A stretch of 64,000 bases of DNA from Ahrensia sp. R2A130 (GCF_000179775.1 NZ_AEEB01000003.1:186001-250000); one strand, 5' to 3'; positions 39,092 to 48,854 are shown, counted from the first letter of the stretch. Numbers and translations are program-made. Notes: a model not told the origin generated them from the sequence alone.

Positions 39092-40393
39092 TTAGCCGAA
39101 CACGCGGTTGAAAATCGTGTCGACATGTTTGGTGTGATAGCCGAGATCGAATTTCTCGTGGATCTGCTCTTCGGTCAGAGCCTTGCGCACATCTTCGTCG
39201 CCGAGCAGTTCCTCCAGAAAGTCCGCACCATCTTCCCAAACCCGCATGGCGTTGCGCTGGACGAGACGGTAGGATTCCTCACGCGAACAGCCAGCCTGCG
39301 TGAGCGCCAGCAGCACACGCTGCGAATGAACAAGACCACGGAACTGGTTCAGATTGCGGTCCATGTTTTTCGGATAGACCAGCAGTTTTTCAATCACACC
39401 GGTCAGGCGCACAAGTGCGAAGTCCAGTGTTACGGTGCAATCCGGCCCGATCATCCGTTCGACAGAAGAGTGCGAAATATCGCGCTCATGCCACAGCGCT
39501 ACGTTTTCCATGGCCGGGACGACGCCCATGCGGACAATGCGGGCAAGACCGGTGAGGTTCTCGGTCAGCACAGGGTTACGCTTGTGTGGCATTGCCGACG
39601 AACCCTTCTGGCCCGGTGCGAAATATTCTTCAGCTTCCAGAACTTCGGTGCGCTGAAGGTGGCGAATTTCCGTGGCCAGCCGCTCGATGGATGATGCGAT
39701 AACGCCAAGCGTTGCAAAATACATGGCGTGGCGGTCCCGTGGGATGACCTGCGTGGACACCGGTTCGATGCTCATGCCGAGCGCCTCTGCAACGTGCTCT
39801 TCCACCGCTGGATCGATATTGGCAAAAGTGCCGACCGCACCGGAAATGGCGCAGGTCGCGATTTCTGCGCGGGCTGCGATCAGCCGTGTTTTGCAGCGCT
39901 CGAACTCCGCATAGGCCTGCGCCAGCTTCACGCCGAAGGTTGTCGGCTCCGCGTGGATGCCGTGGGACCGGCCAATTGTAACAGTGTCCTTGTGCTCGTA
40001 GGCACGCTTTTTAAGAGCTGAAAGCAATCCATCCAGATCGGCGAGGAGCAGGTCTGTTGCCTTCATCAACTGTACGTTGAAGGTCGTGTCCAACACGTCG
40101 GACGACGTCATGCCCTGATGCACGAAGCGGGCGTCATCGCCGACGATTTCAGCCAGATGCGTGAGGAAGGCGATCACGTCGTGTTTGGTCTCGCGCTCGA
40201 TTGCGTCGATGCGTTCCACATCGAAAGTTGCAGCACCGCCGCGCTCCCAGATGGTTTTGGCGGCCTCTTCGGGAATAACGCCGAGTTTCGCCAGCGCGTC
40301 GCAAGCGTGAGCCTCGATTTCAAACCAGATGCGGAACTTGGTTTCCGGCGACCAGATGTCGGTCATTTCGGTGCGGGAATAGCGGGGGATCAT
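39092..40393 (-). CDS. purB: Adenylosuccinate lyase PurB
   Basis: PurB releases fumarate from SAICAR and adenylosuccinate, so it acts twice in purine synthesis. The 433-residue protein belongs to the fumarase/aspartase superfamily, with the signature GSSAMPHKRNPVL (near residue 262) and the catalytic-region HQGMTSSDVLDT and GRSHGIHAEPTTFG. It lies about 2 kb from the purC cluster on the same strand. The ATG at 40393 begins MIPRYSRTEM, the normal start. Confidence 0.98.
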   Translation of the reverse strand: MIPRYSRTEMTDIWSPETKFRIWFEIEAHACDALAKLGVIPEEAAKTIWERGGAATFDVERIDAIERETKHDVIAFLTHLAEIVGDDARFVHQGMTSSDVLDTTFNVQLMKATDLLLADLDGLLSALKKRAYEHKDTVTIGRSHGIHAEPTTFGVKLAQAYAEFERCKTRLIAARAEIATCAISGAVGTFANIDPAVEEHVAEALGMSIEPVSTQVIPRDRHAMYFATLGVIASSIERLATEIRHLQRTEVLEAEEYFAPGQKGSSAMPHKRNPVLTENLTGLARIVRMGVVPAMENVALWHERDISHSSVERMIGPDCTVTLDFALVRLTGVIEKLLVYPKNMDRNLNQFRGLVHSQRVLLALTQAGCSREESYRLVQRNAMRVWEDGADFLEELLGDEDVRKALTEEQIHEKFDLGYHTKHVDTIFNRVFG

Positions 40394-40481
40394 GGCGCGG
40401 CCTGAATGGGAGCGGAAAGGCAAGCAGGCTCTAACACTAGCGTGTGCTGCGCTTCAACGCAGGCGAAAGCCCAATCCCCCG

Positions 40482-41507
40482 TTAGGTGCGGTGGAAGCGG
40501 TCCGCCCATGTTGGAAACAGGTCATTCGGCATTGTCGTGGCGTCGTGAACACCCCGCGTAATGGCCCGGGCCATCGTGGCTGCTGCGGCGGCAGACAGTT
40601 CGATCGAGATGGGCAGATCCCCATCGGCGTCGACCGCTCCGGTTGAAATGGAGAAGACCAGGTCGCCATCAAGCGGTGTGTGAGACGGCCAAAGCGCGTG
40701 GGCGAAACCATCATGGGCCGCCACAGCCAATCGCTTTGCCGCACCTTTCGATAGCTTCGCGTTGGTGGCGATGATGCCAATCGTTGTGTTTGCGCCTGCC
40801 TCTTGCTCACGATTGCCGAATTTTATGTGCAAGGCGGACGGATCTTCGCTGTTCGCACGGTACCCGCCGAACTCATCGTTCAACTCGAAGTCGGACGCCC
40901 GAAATTGCCCACTGTCACCGCACACTGGCGAGCCAAGCGCGTTGACAGCAACAAGAGCGGCAACAATTACGCCGTTCTCTAGCATGGTCGACGCTGTCCC
41001 TAATCCACCCTTCAGGCCTGGGTTAGGTCCGCCGGTCAGCGCGCCGAAACCGGCACCGGCGCTTCCGGTTGCAAAATTTTCGGACGCCGCCTGTGCGGCG
41101 CGAATGCCCAAATCGCGATAGGGGGGCTGATCGCCCCAGTCTTTGTCGCCACCATTGATCAGGTCGAACAAGATAGCCGACGGCACAATGGGCACGCGGT
41201 GCGGCCCCACAGCAAAGCCACGTCCCGCATCGCGCAACACCTGTTGAACGCCGCCTGCCGCATCCAACCCGAAAGCGGAGCCGCCGGACAACACCAAAGC
41301 ATCCACCGATTCCACCGTGTTCTCAGGAGACAGAAGATCGGTTTCGCGGGTTCCGGGCGCGCCGCCCATCACGTGAACCGAAGCCACGTTGGGAAGATCG
41401 CAGAGCAAAGCAGTCACGCCGGATTTTAGAGAATCATCATGCGCGTTGCCCACCCGAAGTCCGGCAATATCGGTAATGGAATTGCGTGGTCCTGCTTGCC
41501 AAGTCAT
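40482..41507 (-). CDS. P1/S58-family peptidase (DmpA/NylC-like Ntn hydrolase)
   Basis: This 341-residue protein belongs to the P1 (S58) family, whose members cleave themselves to expose an N-terminal Ser or Thr nucleophile and act as aminopeptidases or amide hydrolases. The N-terminus NSITDIAGLRVGNAHDDSL and the segment LVLSGGSAFGLDAAGGV (near residue 88) are typical. GLKGGLGTAST near residue 165 is a Gly/Thr-rich core segment. I cannot place the cleavage site with confidence. The ATG at 41507 overlaps the stop of the upstream gene (ATGA). Confidence 0.88.
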   Translation of the reverse strand: MTWQAGPRNSITDIAGLRVGNAHDDSLKSGVTALLCDLPNVASVHVMGGAPGTRETDLLSPENTVESVDALVLSGGSAFGLDAAGGVQQVLRDAGRGFAVGPHRVPIVPSAILFDLINGGDKDWGDQPPYRDLGIRAAQAASENFATGSAGAGFGALTGGPNPGLKGGLGTASTMLENGVIVAALVAVNALGSPVCGDSGQFRASDFELNDEFGGYRANSEDPSALHIKFGNREQEAGANTTIGIIATNAKLSKGAAKRLAVAAHDGFAHALWPSHTPLDGDLVFSISTGAVDADGDLPISIELSAAAAATMARAITRGVHDATTMPNDLFPTWADRFHRT

Positions 41508-42562
41508 GGCAGAGGCTGCCATTCGCCGCCGCGCATAACAATCGGCTCAAAAGCCTGAACACTGGCGCGGCCGTCTGCGCTAAAGCGTATCGGTCCGATC
41601 ACCGTGTCGAAGCTATTGCCCAGCAAACCGCTTTCTTTGTTCGCCTGCGTGCTGGCGATCTGTATGGCGATGTAGCCGAGGATAAGGCTGTCTTCGACAT
41701 CCAACCGCTCCATATCGACGCCATTGCCCAGTTGAGCATCCGGCAGCAATTTCAATTCAGAAAGACGGATGGCAAGTAGCCCGTCGCGCAACCGGTTCGC
41801 ACCTTCCAGAAAAGGCACCAACCGCGCGGCTTCACCACCGGCAACCTGCCATGTCGGTTGGTACTGGAAAATATCGCGGGTTATGGTGAGTACATCTTCC
41901 GGTTCGGCGGCGATAAACACCGCTTTTGCGCCAGCAGCAGCTAGTCGGCGAACAAGCCCGACTTGCGAGCGTTGGAGCGGCCTGAAATTCTCGTTCGCAA
42001 CAGCCCGTAAGCCCGCTTCATCCGCCGCCAGCCGCACTGCATCTGCCAGCCCACGTCCATACACGCTGCCATCATCTACGATAGCGAAAGGCTCCCCATT
42101 GAAGCGGGGCAGTATGTTCTGAACCACCGTTGCAGCTTCGGAACGTGCAGGTGGCGAAATCTCGAAAATCGGCAACCCATCATAGCTGCGCGCTCGCTCC
42201 ATACCGCTGCTGCGGGTGGACAGGGCGATCACTGGCACGGATTTTCCGCCATCCTGATTCAAGCCACGGGCGATAGCCAGAGCGCCTGAAAAGCAGGGCG
42301 GGCCGACGACTATGTCGACATCTGCTTTCTTCAACGTCGCGATCTTGTTGTCGATTTCTTCGTCATCGCAACCGCCCGAAACGAGCTTCACTCGCATCTC
42401 ATCGCGCAATGTCCCGGCGGCCAACATCGCACCGAATTCCATGCGTTTGGCGGGTACTGCCACGCTGCCTTCCAACGGCAGCACTAGGCCCACCTTGGTC
42501 TGCGCGGATGCGCTTCCTGACCAAATGAATATGGCGGCGATAATTGTGAGAAACCGGGCCAT
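41504..42562 (-). CDS. Orphan periplasmic binding protein (type 1, LivK-like fold)
   Basis: This 352-residue protein has a signal peptide (cleavage near SASA-Q, residue 21) and then a type 1 periplasmic-binding fold of the branched-chain amino acid receptor kind, seen in KVGLVLPLEGSVAVPAKRMEFGAML, VDIVVGPPCFSGALAI and FAIVDDGSVYGRG. No ABC permease or ATPase is adjacent. It is translationally joined to radC (one-base overlap) and to the P1 peptidase (four-base overlap). It could be a transport receptor or a non-transport protein of LpoA/penicillin-binding-protein-activator type. I cannot choose from the sequence. Confidence 0.82.
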   Translation of the reverse strand: MARFLTIIAAIFIWSGSASAQTKVGLVLPLEGSVAVPAKRMEFGAMLAAGTLRDEMRVKLVSGGCDDEEIDNKIATLKKADVDIVVGPPCFSGALAIARGLNQDGGKSVPVIALSTRSSGMERARSYDGLPIFEISPPARSEAATVVQNILPRFNGEPFAIVDDGSVYGRGLADAVRLAADEAGLRAVANENFRPLQRSQVGLVRRLAAAGAKAVFIAAEPEDVLTITRDIFQYQPTWQVAGGEAARLVPFLEGANRLRDGLLAIRLSELKLLPDAQLGNGVDMERLDVEDSLILGYIAIQIASTQANKESGLLGNSFDTVIGPIRFSADGRASVQAFEPIVMRGGEWQPLP

Positions 42563-43341
42563 CAGAAAAGCTGCAGCGCTTTCATGCTGGTGTGTGTGTC
42601 GCGGCCTATGATGATGTGGTCGTGCACCGCGATGTTCATCGTCTGGCAGCTCGTGTTGATCTGGCGTGTGAGTTCAATATCGGCCCTCGATGGTGTCGGA
42701 TCACCAGACGGGTGATTGTGCACCAAAATGACAGCCGTTGCGCCCACTTCGAGTGCCCGCCGCACGATTTCACGGGGATAGGCGGGGGTGTGGTCGACGG
42801 TGCCTTCCTGCATTTCTTCATCATCCATCAGGCCGTTTTGCTTGTTGAGATAGAGCACACGAAGCCGCTCGTTTTTCAATTCGCTCATGCGCGACTGGCA
42901 ATAGGCGATGACTTTAGACCAGGAACCGAGATCGACCGGCCCTTCGATACGATCTTTCAGCGCACGCGATGTGATTTCCCCCACGACAGCAAGGTTTTCT
43001 GCCATTCGTGGTCCTACTTTTTCGACCTTCTGCAACTCGGCAGAACTTGCGCCCAAAACGCCCCTTACGGAGCCGAATTTTTTCAGCAACCGCTTGGCGA
43101 TGGCCTTGGTGTCGGCACGCGCGACGCTTTGGAAAAGGAGAATTTCGAGAACTTCGTAATCCTCCAGCGCGTCCGGTCTTTTTTCAAACCGGTTTCTCGC
43201 GCGGTCCCGGTGGCCGAGGAGAAGGTTTTCGGGCTTCGCTGCGGCGGTCTTTAATATGGGAAGCTGTGGAGATTCTTCCAGCTCGATTGGAGGTGGCGAA
43301 CCAGCATCATATGCACCGGTTTCATCATCACGTCCCGCCAT
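42562..43341 (-). CDS. radC: RadC/JAB-domain protein
   Basis: This 259-residue RadC-like protein has an N-terminal helix-hairpin-helix region (LQKVEKVGPRMAENLAVVGE, residues 103-122) and a C-terminal JAB/MPN metallo-domain with the metal motif HNHPSGDPTPSRAD. Despite the name, RadC members have no proven repair function. The stop shares one base with the next start and its own start is six bases after the map stop, so map-radC-binding protein-peptidase form one operon. Confidence 0.94.
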   Translation of the reverse strand: MAGRDDETGAYDAGSPPPIELEESPQLPILKTAAAKPENLLLGHRDRARNRFEKRPDALEDYEVLEILLFQSVARADTKAIAKRLLKKFGSVRGVLGASSAELQKVEKVGPRMAENLAVVGEITSRALKDRIEGPVDLGSWSKVIAYCQSRMSELKNERLRVLYLNKQNGLMDDEEMQEGTVDHTPAYPREIVRRALEVGATAVILVHNHPSGDPTPSRADIELTRQINTSCQTMNIAVHDHIIIGRDTHTSMKALQLF

Positions 43342-43347
43342 GTCGGG

Positions 43348-44187
43348 TCAGGCAGCTTTCGGGACGCTGAGGCCGGGCTTGTGCAGACCGGCAGGCGAGG
43401 TGGTGAAGATCTCACACCCGTCTTCTGTAACGCCCACGGAATGTTCGAACTGGGCGGAAAGGCTGCGGTCACGGGTCACTGCCGTCCAACCGTCCTTGAG
43501 GATTTTGACGTGATGTTTGCCGAGATTGATCATCGGCTCGATGGTGAAGATCATGCCCGGGCGCATTTCTACGCCTTCATCTGTGCGACCGTAATGCAGC
43601 ACGTTGGGGGCATCGTGGAACAGGCGTCCGAGGCCGTGGCCGCAAAAATCACGAACCACACTGCAGCGCTCGCGTTCTGCTAAATCCTGAATTGCAGCGC
43701 CAATGGCGCCCATGCGATTTCCTGGCTTCACGGCATCGATGCCAGCCATCAGGCAATCATAGGTCAAATCCACAAGTCGTTCGGCGGCACGTTTAGGCTG
43801 GCCCGCAATATACATGCGGCTGGAATCGCCATGCCAACCGTCCAGCACGAAAGTGATGTCGACATTCAGAACGTCACCATTTCGCAACGGCTTCGGCCCA
43901 GGCATCCCGTGGCAAACAACGTGGTTGAGGCTGATGCAGCTCGAATAGGGGTAACCGCGATAATTCAGCGTGGCAGGAACGGCGTTGTTCTGACGACCGT
44001 ATTCATAGACGAATTCGTCGATTTCCTGCGTCGTCACGCCCGGCTTCACCATATGTGTCACCTCATCGAGGCAACGCGCGGTAAGCTGCGAGGCGGCGCG
44101 CATACCGTCGAAATCGGCTGCGGAATAAAGCTTGATCTGCCCCGTGTTCTTCAGGGGCGCGTCGTTGGCGGCGATGTAGCTGTTCAC
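43348..44187 (-). CDS. map: Methionine aminopeptidase type I
   Basis: This metalloprotease removes the initiator methionine from new proteins. The 279-residue enzyme has HVVCHGMPGP (His in the active site) and metal ligands in DVLNVDITFVLDGWHGDSSRMY, FCGHGLGRLFHD and FTIEPMIN. The best start is GTG at 44187, since no ATG precedes the conserved region. It has an N-terminal extension of about 25 residues before YSAADFDGMRAASQLTARC. It is probably the first gene of the radC operon, after sfsA. Confidence 0.96.
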   Translation of the reverse strand: MNSYIAANDAPLKNTGQIKLYSAADFDGMRAASQLTARCLDEVTHMVKPGVTTQEIDEFVYEYGRQNNAVPATLNYRGYPYSSCISLNHVVCHGMPGPKPLRNGDVLNVDITFVLDGWHGDSSRMYIAGQPKRAAERLVDLTYDCLMAGIDAVKPGNRMGAIGAAIQDLAERERCSVVRDFCGHGLGRLFHDAPNVLHYGRTDEGVEMRPGMIFTIEPMINLGKHHVKILKDGWTAVTRDRSLSAQFEHSVGVTEDGCEIFTTSPAGLHKPGLSVPKAA

Positions 44188-44208
44188 GGTTGGCTCTTGC
44201 TCTGAAGG

Positions 44209-44934
44209 TTAAGACAGTTCGGGTGCGATCATCTGGACGGGGTGGAGGGCCTCGATACCCGTCGTCGAGATTTCGCACCGAATGGCGATGGCTTCAACCC
44301 CGGCTGCCTGCGCTCTGATAAACGCTTCTGCGTAATTGCGGTCGAGATCAGCCGCCAGCGTCATACGGTCCCCGTCGCTGCGCTGGATAATGTAAAGCAT
44401 CACGGCTCGACCACCGGCAGCAACGACACCTGTGAGATCATCTAGATGCTTTGCTCCGCGCGCCGTCTTACAATCGGGAAATTCGTGCAGGCCCAACTCT
44501 CGAACAAGATGCACGTTTTTGACCTCGACATAGCAAGGTCGCCGGTCGGGATGTTCCAGCAACATATCGATGCGGGAGTTTTCGGAATACGGCACTTCCG
44601 GTCGAATGCTGTCGTAGCCAGAAAGCTCGGGAATACGTCCGGCCTCGATAGCCTCTCGAGCTAGTTTGTTGGGCAGCATCGTGTTCATGCCCACCAGCAC
44701 CGGCCCTTCCGGCGCTTGAGCTTCCACCAATTCCAGTGTGTGGCGCAGTTTGCGCTTGGGGTTGTGGCTGTCTGAAATCCAGCAGCGGTTGCCGGGGTCG
44801 TTCAGCCCCATCATTGCGCCGGGATTGGGGCAATGCACCGTCAGCATGTCGCCATCAGGCAAGCGCACATCAGCCAGAAACCGTTTGTAGCGTTGTATCA
44901 GCACGGCTTCTTGCAGAGGATGTGCGAATTGCAT
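44209..44934 (-). CDS. sfsA: SfsA-family protein
   Basis: SfsA was named from an E. coli sugar-fermentation phenotype; its molecular role is unsettled, and the fold suggests nucleic-acid binding with a nuclease-like domain. The 241-residue protein has RYKRFLADVRL, VHCPNPGAMMGL and the nuclease-like core RPCYVEVKNVHL. It precedes map by 21 bases on the same strand and is divergent from sdaA by 35 bases. Confidence 0.94.
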   Translation of the reverse strand: MQFAHPLQEAVLIQRYKRFLADVRLPDGDMLTVHCPNPGAMMGLNDPGNRCWISDSHNPKRKLRHTLELVEAQAPEGPVLVGMNTMLPNKLAREAIEAGRIPELSGYDSIRPEVPYSENSRIDMLLEHPDRRPCYVEVKNVHLVRELGLHEFPDCKTARGAKHLDDLTGVVAAGGRAVMLYIIQRSDGDRMTLAADLDRNYAEAFIRAQAAGVEAIAIRCEISTTGIEALHPVQMIAPELS

Positions 44935-44969
44935 CGGGCGTTCTCGCTTAGGAAGTTTTGGGGAAGACT

Positions 44970-46385
44970 ATGTTTCTGTCGATCACGGACCTGTTCAAAG
45001 TGGGCGTCGGTCCATCCTCTTCCCATACCATGGGTCCGATGGTTGCGGCACGTCGTTTTCTGCACGAATTGCGCGATGGCGATTGGCCGCGCCCGGCGTC
45101 TGCACAGGTGGATCGCTTACAAGTGTCGCTGCACGGTTCGCTCGCTTTTACAGGTAAAGGCCACGGAACAGACCGCGCAGTGATTCTGGGGCTTATGGGC
45201 GCTGAGCCATCCACGCTCGACCCTGATGATGTCGATGTGATTCTGGCAAGGAACGCTGCGAGCAATCGCATAGATGCTGACGGTTTCGATCATTGGCGGT
45301 TCGATGCCGACAGCGATCTGATTTTCGACTATGACGAAACACTGCCCGGTCACGCCAACGGTATGCGGTTTTCTGCGTTGGACGCCGCCGGCAACCCGCT
45401 GCTCCGCAAAGTCTATTACTCCATCGGTGGCGGTTTCGTGGTGGACGACACCGAACTGGCCCGAACCCAGGCGGGTGGCGACAATGACGAGCGCAGAGAG
45501 ACGGCGCCGTGGCCCTTCGAGAGCGCTGCAGAAATGCTGGAGATGTCGAAACGCTCCAAGCTTTCCATCGCAGACATGAAGCGTGCCAACGAAACAGCAA
45601 TGCGCGGACCCAACCATGTGCAGCAATCCGTGGGTGAAATCGCAAAAGCCATGGACGACTGCATGCAGCGCGGCCTTTCCAAGCAGGGCGAATTGCCCGG
45701 CGGCTTGAAGGTCAAACGCCGCGCCGCATCGGTCGCCGCACGGTTGGAAGAGCGTTGGAAGGACAATGATCTCGGACCGCTCGCCGCAAACGACTGGCTG
45801 TCAGTTTTCGCCATGGCGGTGAACGAGGAAAATGCTGCTGGAGGCAAGGTCGTCACCGCGCCCACAAACGGCGCAGCAGGCGTCATCCCGGCGGTGCTGG
45901 CCTACCACAACAAATTCAACGCAGGCGCGAACCAGGCGGATGTCGAAACTTTCCTGCTCACCGCATCTGCCATCGGCGGCATAATCAAGCACAAGGCATC
46001 AATTTCCGGTGCGGAAGTCGGCTGTCAGGGGGAGGTTGGTTCTGCTGCTGCCATGGCCGCTGCGGGTCTCGCCGCTGTTCTGGGCGGCACGCCGGAGCAA
46101 GTGGAAAACGCTGCCGAAATTGCGCTGGAACACCACCTTGGCATGACCTGCGACCCTGTTGGAGGGCTGGTTCAGGTGCCGTGTATCGAACGCAACGCGC
46201 TTGGCGCGGTTAAGGCCGTTACCGCCGCATCCTTGGCGCTGCACGGCGATGGTACCCATTTCGTACCTCTGGACGCCTGTATCGAAACCATGCGCCAAAC
46301 GGGCATGGACATGAACGAGCGTTATAAAGAGACCAGCCAAGGCGGTTTGGCGGTCAATGTTCCGGTGAATATCGCAGAGTGTTGA
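44970..46385 (+). CDS. sdaA: L-serine ammonia-lyase (single chain)
   Basis: This [4Fe-4S] enzyme converts L-serine to pyruvate and ammonia. The 471-residue protein holds both domains found in single-chain SdaA: the N-terminal beta domain (LFKVGVGPSSSHTMGP) and the C-terminal alpha domain with cluster cysteines in EVGCQGEVGSAAAM and MTCDPVGGLVQVPCIERN. The ATG at 44970 follows GGGGAAG and is preferred over a TTG at 44958. As an Fe-S enzyme it would depend on the suf operon. Confidence 0.96.
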   Translation: MFLSITDLFKVGVGPSSSHTMGPMVAARRFLHELRDGDWPRPASAQVDRLQVSLHGSLAFTGKGHGTDRAVILGLMGAEPSTLDPDDVDVILARNAASNRIDADGFDHWRFDADSDLIFDYDETLPGHANGMRFSALDAAGNPLLRKVYYSIGGGFVVDDTELARTQAGGDNDERRETAPWPFESAAEMLEMSKRSKLSIADMKRANETAMRGPNHVQQSVGEIAKAMDDCMQRGLSKQGELPGGLKVKRRAASVAARLEERWKDNDLGPLAANDWLSVFAMAVNEENAAGGKVVTAPTNGAAGVIPAVLAYHNKFNAGANQADVETFLLTASAIGGIIKHKASISGAEVGCQGEVGSAAAMAAAGLAAVLGGTPEQVENAAEIALEHHLGMTCDPVGGLVQVPCIERNALGAVKAVTAASLALHGDGTHFVPLDACIETMRQTGMDMNERYKETSQGGLAVNVPVNIAEC

Positions 46386-46440
46386 GGGCAACCCCATCTC
46401 GGTGATGGTGCAAGGCGCACTTGCCGGTTAGAACGCTTCC

Positions 46441-48372
46441 ATGATCCGTTCTCTTCTTATCGCAAATCGTGGCGAAATCGCCTGCCGCATCATCGCCACA
46501 GCACGTCGCATGGGCATCCGCACGATTGCTGTTCATTCCACTGCAGACGCGAATGCCCGCCATGTGCGGCTGGCAGATGAGGCATTCGAGATTGGCGGGC
46601 CAGAGCCGAAAGAAAGTTATCTTCGCCAAGCCCGCATCATCGCGGTTGCCCGTGAAGCCGGTGCGGACGCTATTCACCCCGGCTACGGTTTCCTCTCTGA
46701 AAACGCGAAATTCGCCACGCTTGTCGCTGAAGCGGGGATGATTTTCGTTGGCCCGCCGCCATCGGCCATTTCCGCCATGGGTCTGAAGGACCGTGCGAAA
46801 TCTATAATGGACGACGCCGGAGTGCCGGTGGTGCCGGGTTATCACGGTGAGAACCAAAACCCTGATCTGTTACGTCGGAAGGCTTACGAGATCGGTTATC
46901 CCGTGCTCATCAAAGCCGTCGCCGGCGGTGGTGGCAAAGGTATGCGGAAGGTCGAGAAACCCGCAGAATTTGCAGAAGCCTTGTCAGCTGCCATGCGCGA
47001 GGCGCAGGCGGCTTTCGGCAACGACGACGTGCTGGTGGAGAAATTCATCGAAAACCCGCGCCATATCGAAGTGCAGGTGTTTGGCGACAGCCAAGGCAAT
47101 GTCGTGCACCTGTTCGAACGCGATTGTTCGCTCCAGCGCCGCCACCAGAAGGTGATCGAAGAAGCACCCGCACCGGGCATGACACCGGAACTTCGCGCGG
47201 CCATGGGGCAGGCGGCGTGCCGTGCTGCAGAGGCGGTTGGCTATCAGGGTGCTGGTACGGTGGAGTTCATCGTGTCCGGTGATCTTGGCGAAGATTCGTT
47301 CTATTTCATGGAGATGAACACCCGTCTTCAAGTGGAACATCCGGTAACGGAGGCCATCACCGGCGTCGATCTGGTGGAATGGCAGTTGCGCGTGGCGTCC
47401 GGTGAAACGCTACCGAAGAAGCAGGACGCGCTATCCATAACCGGTCACGCGGCGGAGGCGCGCCTCTACGCTGAAGACCCATCGACCGGGTTCTTGCCGT
47501 CAATAGGCAAGCTCATCGCGGCCGATTTCGGCGCCGACGACGACCATATCCGTATCGATACGGGCGTTGAAACCGACGACGAGGTCAGCGCATTTTATGA
47601 TCCGATGATCGCGAAAATTATCGCTCACGGCATGACACGTGATGAAGCCATGCGCCGTTTGGCCGAACGGTTGAAACAGGTGCAGATCGCCGGCCCGCAA
47701 ACTAATGCGGGCTTTCTCATCAAACTGCTGGAGCATGAAGGCTTCGCTGCCGGTCACTTCGATACAGGCCTCATCGACCGTAATCTTGAGGCGCTGACGG
47801 CGGTTGATGATAATTCATTGGCCTTCATCGCAGCGGCAGTTCAGTCGATGCAGACCGCGTCCAAATCCAACTCTCCATGGACTGCGACCGATGGCTTCCA
47901 ACTGTCCGGCGCACGCGAAACACCACTTCGGGTCGAGGTGGATGGTGAACCGCTTGATCTCCGTATTCGCCATGGTGCTGATGGCATTTCTATCTCTGAA
48001 AACGAAGTGACTTGGAGCGCCCCGGACCCGAAAATTTCTATCGCTCGAGATGGCGATATCACATACGCACTCGCCGCAGGACGACAGGTGAAGGTGCGCC
48101 CTTGGGTTTGGTCGCTAGATGAGACAGGCGACAGCAGCTCCGATGGCTCGGTCAAAGTTCCCATGCACGGGCGGATCCTCGCGCTCACCGTGTCGGAAGG
48201 TGACGAGGTGGAAAAAGGCGACATGCTGTTCGCCGTGGAAGCTATGAAAATGGAACATGCCGTGGTCGCACCCGCAGACGGCATCATTCGCGATATCGCC
48301 ATAACGAAAGATGGCCAAGCCGCAGCCGGTCAAATTGCCATGCGCGTGGAAACACCTACGGAAGTCGATTGA
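46441..48372 (+). CDS. Biotin-dependent acyl-CoA carboxylase alpha subunit
   Basis: This 643-residue protein joins a biotin carboxylase domain (IANRGEIACRII, GGGGKGMRKVE, FMEMNTRLQVEHPVTE) with a C-terminal biotinyl domain that carries the biotin at Lys603 (EAMKMEH). The architecture matches methylcrotonyl-CoA or propionyl-CoA carboxylase alpha subunits, and I favour methylcrotonyl from overall length. The beta (carboxyltransferase) subunit and leucine-breakdown genes are not adjacent. The stop overlaps the DUF1489 start by one base. Confidence 0.9.
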   Translation: MIRSLLIANRGEIACRIIATARRMGIRTIAVHSTADANARHVRLADEAFEIGGPEPKESYLRQARIIAVAREAGADAIHPGYGFLSENAKFATLVAEAGMIFVGPPPSAISAMGLKDRAKSIMDDAGVPVVPGYHGENQNPDLLRRKAYEIGYPVLIKAVAGGGGKGMRKVEKPAEFAEALSAAMREAQAAFGNDDVLVEKFIENPRHIEVQVFGDSQGNVVHLFERDCSLQRRHQKVIEEAPAPGMTPELRAAMGQAACRAAEAVGYQGAGTVEFIVSGDLGEDSFYFMEMNTRLQVEHPVTEAITGVDLVEWQLRVASGETLPKKQDALSITGHAAEARLYAEDPSTGFLPSIGKLIAADFGADDDHIRIDTGVETDDEVSAFYDPMIAKIIAHGMTRDEAMRRLAERLKQVQIAGPQTNAGFLIKLLEHEGFAAGHFDTGLIDRNLEALTAVDDNSLAFIAAAVQSMQTASKSNSPWTATDGFQLSGARETPLRVEVDGEPLDLRIRHGADGISISENEVTWSAPDPKISIARDGDITYALAAGRQVKVRPWVWSLDETGDSSSDGSVKVPMHGRILALTVSEGDEVEKGDMLFAVEAMKMEHAVVAPADGIIRDIAITKDGQAAAGQIAMRVETPTEVD

Positions 48373-48779
48373 TGCCGCTCAATATGCTCAAACTCAGCGT
48401 CGGGACCGACAGCCTTGAAGAGCTGCACCGATATGTGGCTCACCGGCAGCGCACCGGCACAAGTTTCCACACCACTCGTATGGTGCCGAAGCGCATGGAT
48501 GAACTGCTGGACGGCGGTTCGCTATACTGGGTCATCAAAGGTCATGTGCAGGGGCGGCAGCTCTTCCGCGACATCGAACCGTTCACGACACCGGATGGCA
48601 TCAAGCGCTGTCGTCTTCATCTGGCGAGCGAACTCATTCCGACCCGTTGGGTGCCACGTCGTCCGTTCCAAGGCTGGCGATATCTGGTGGAAGCCGATGT
48701 TCCACCGGATTTACAGGCTGGAGAAGCCGCTTTGCCAGCAGATTTGCAGAACGAGTTGGCCGATCTCGGTCTTCTTTGA
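48372..48779 (+). CDS. DUF1489 protein
   Basis: This 135-residue protein belongs to DUF1489, an alphaproteobacterial family without a known function. It is rich in conserved charged and aromatic residues: LKLSVGTDSLEELHRYV, YWVIKGHVQGRQLFRDIE, and the C-terminal HLASELIPTRWVPRRPFQGWRYL. There is no signal peptide or membrane segment. The ATG at 48372 shares one base with the carboxylase stop. The spacing suggests co-translation, but no functional link is clear. Confidence 0.85.
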   Translation: MPLNMLKLSVGTDSLEELHRYVAHRQRTGTSFHTTRMVPKRMDELLDGGSLYWVIKGHVQGRQLFRDIEPFTTPDGIKRCRLHLASELIPTRWVPRRPFQGWRYLVEADVPPDLQAGEAALPADLQNELADLGLL

Positions 48780-48854
48780 CCATCCGTTTTCAAGCGAACA
48801 ATTAACCCTGTCGAACATCAAATCCCAAAGCTTTGTGACTTTGAGGCAATTTGT

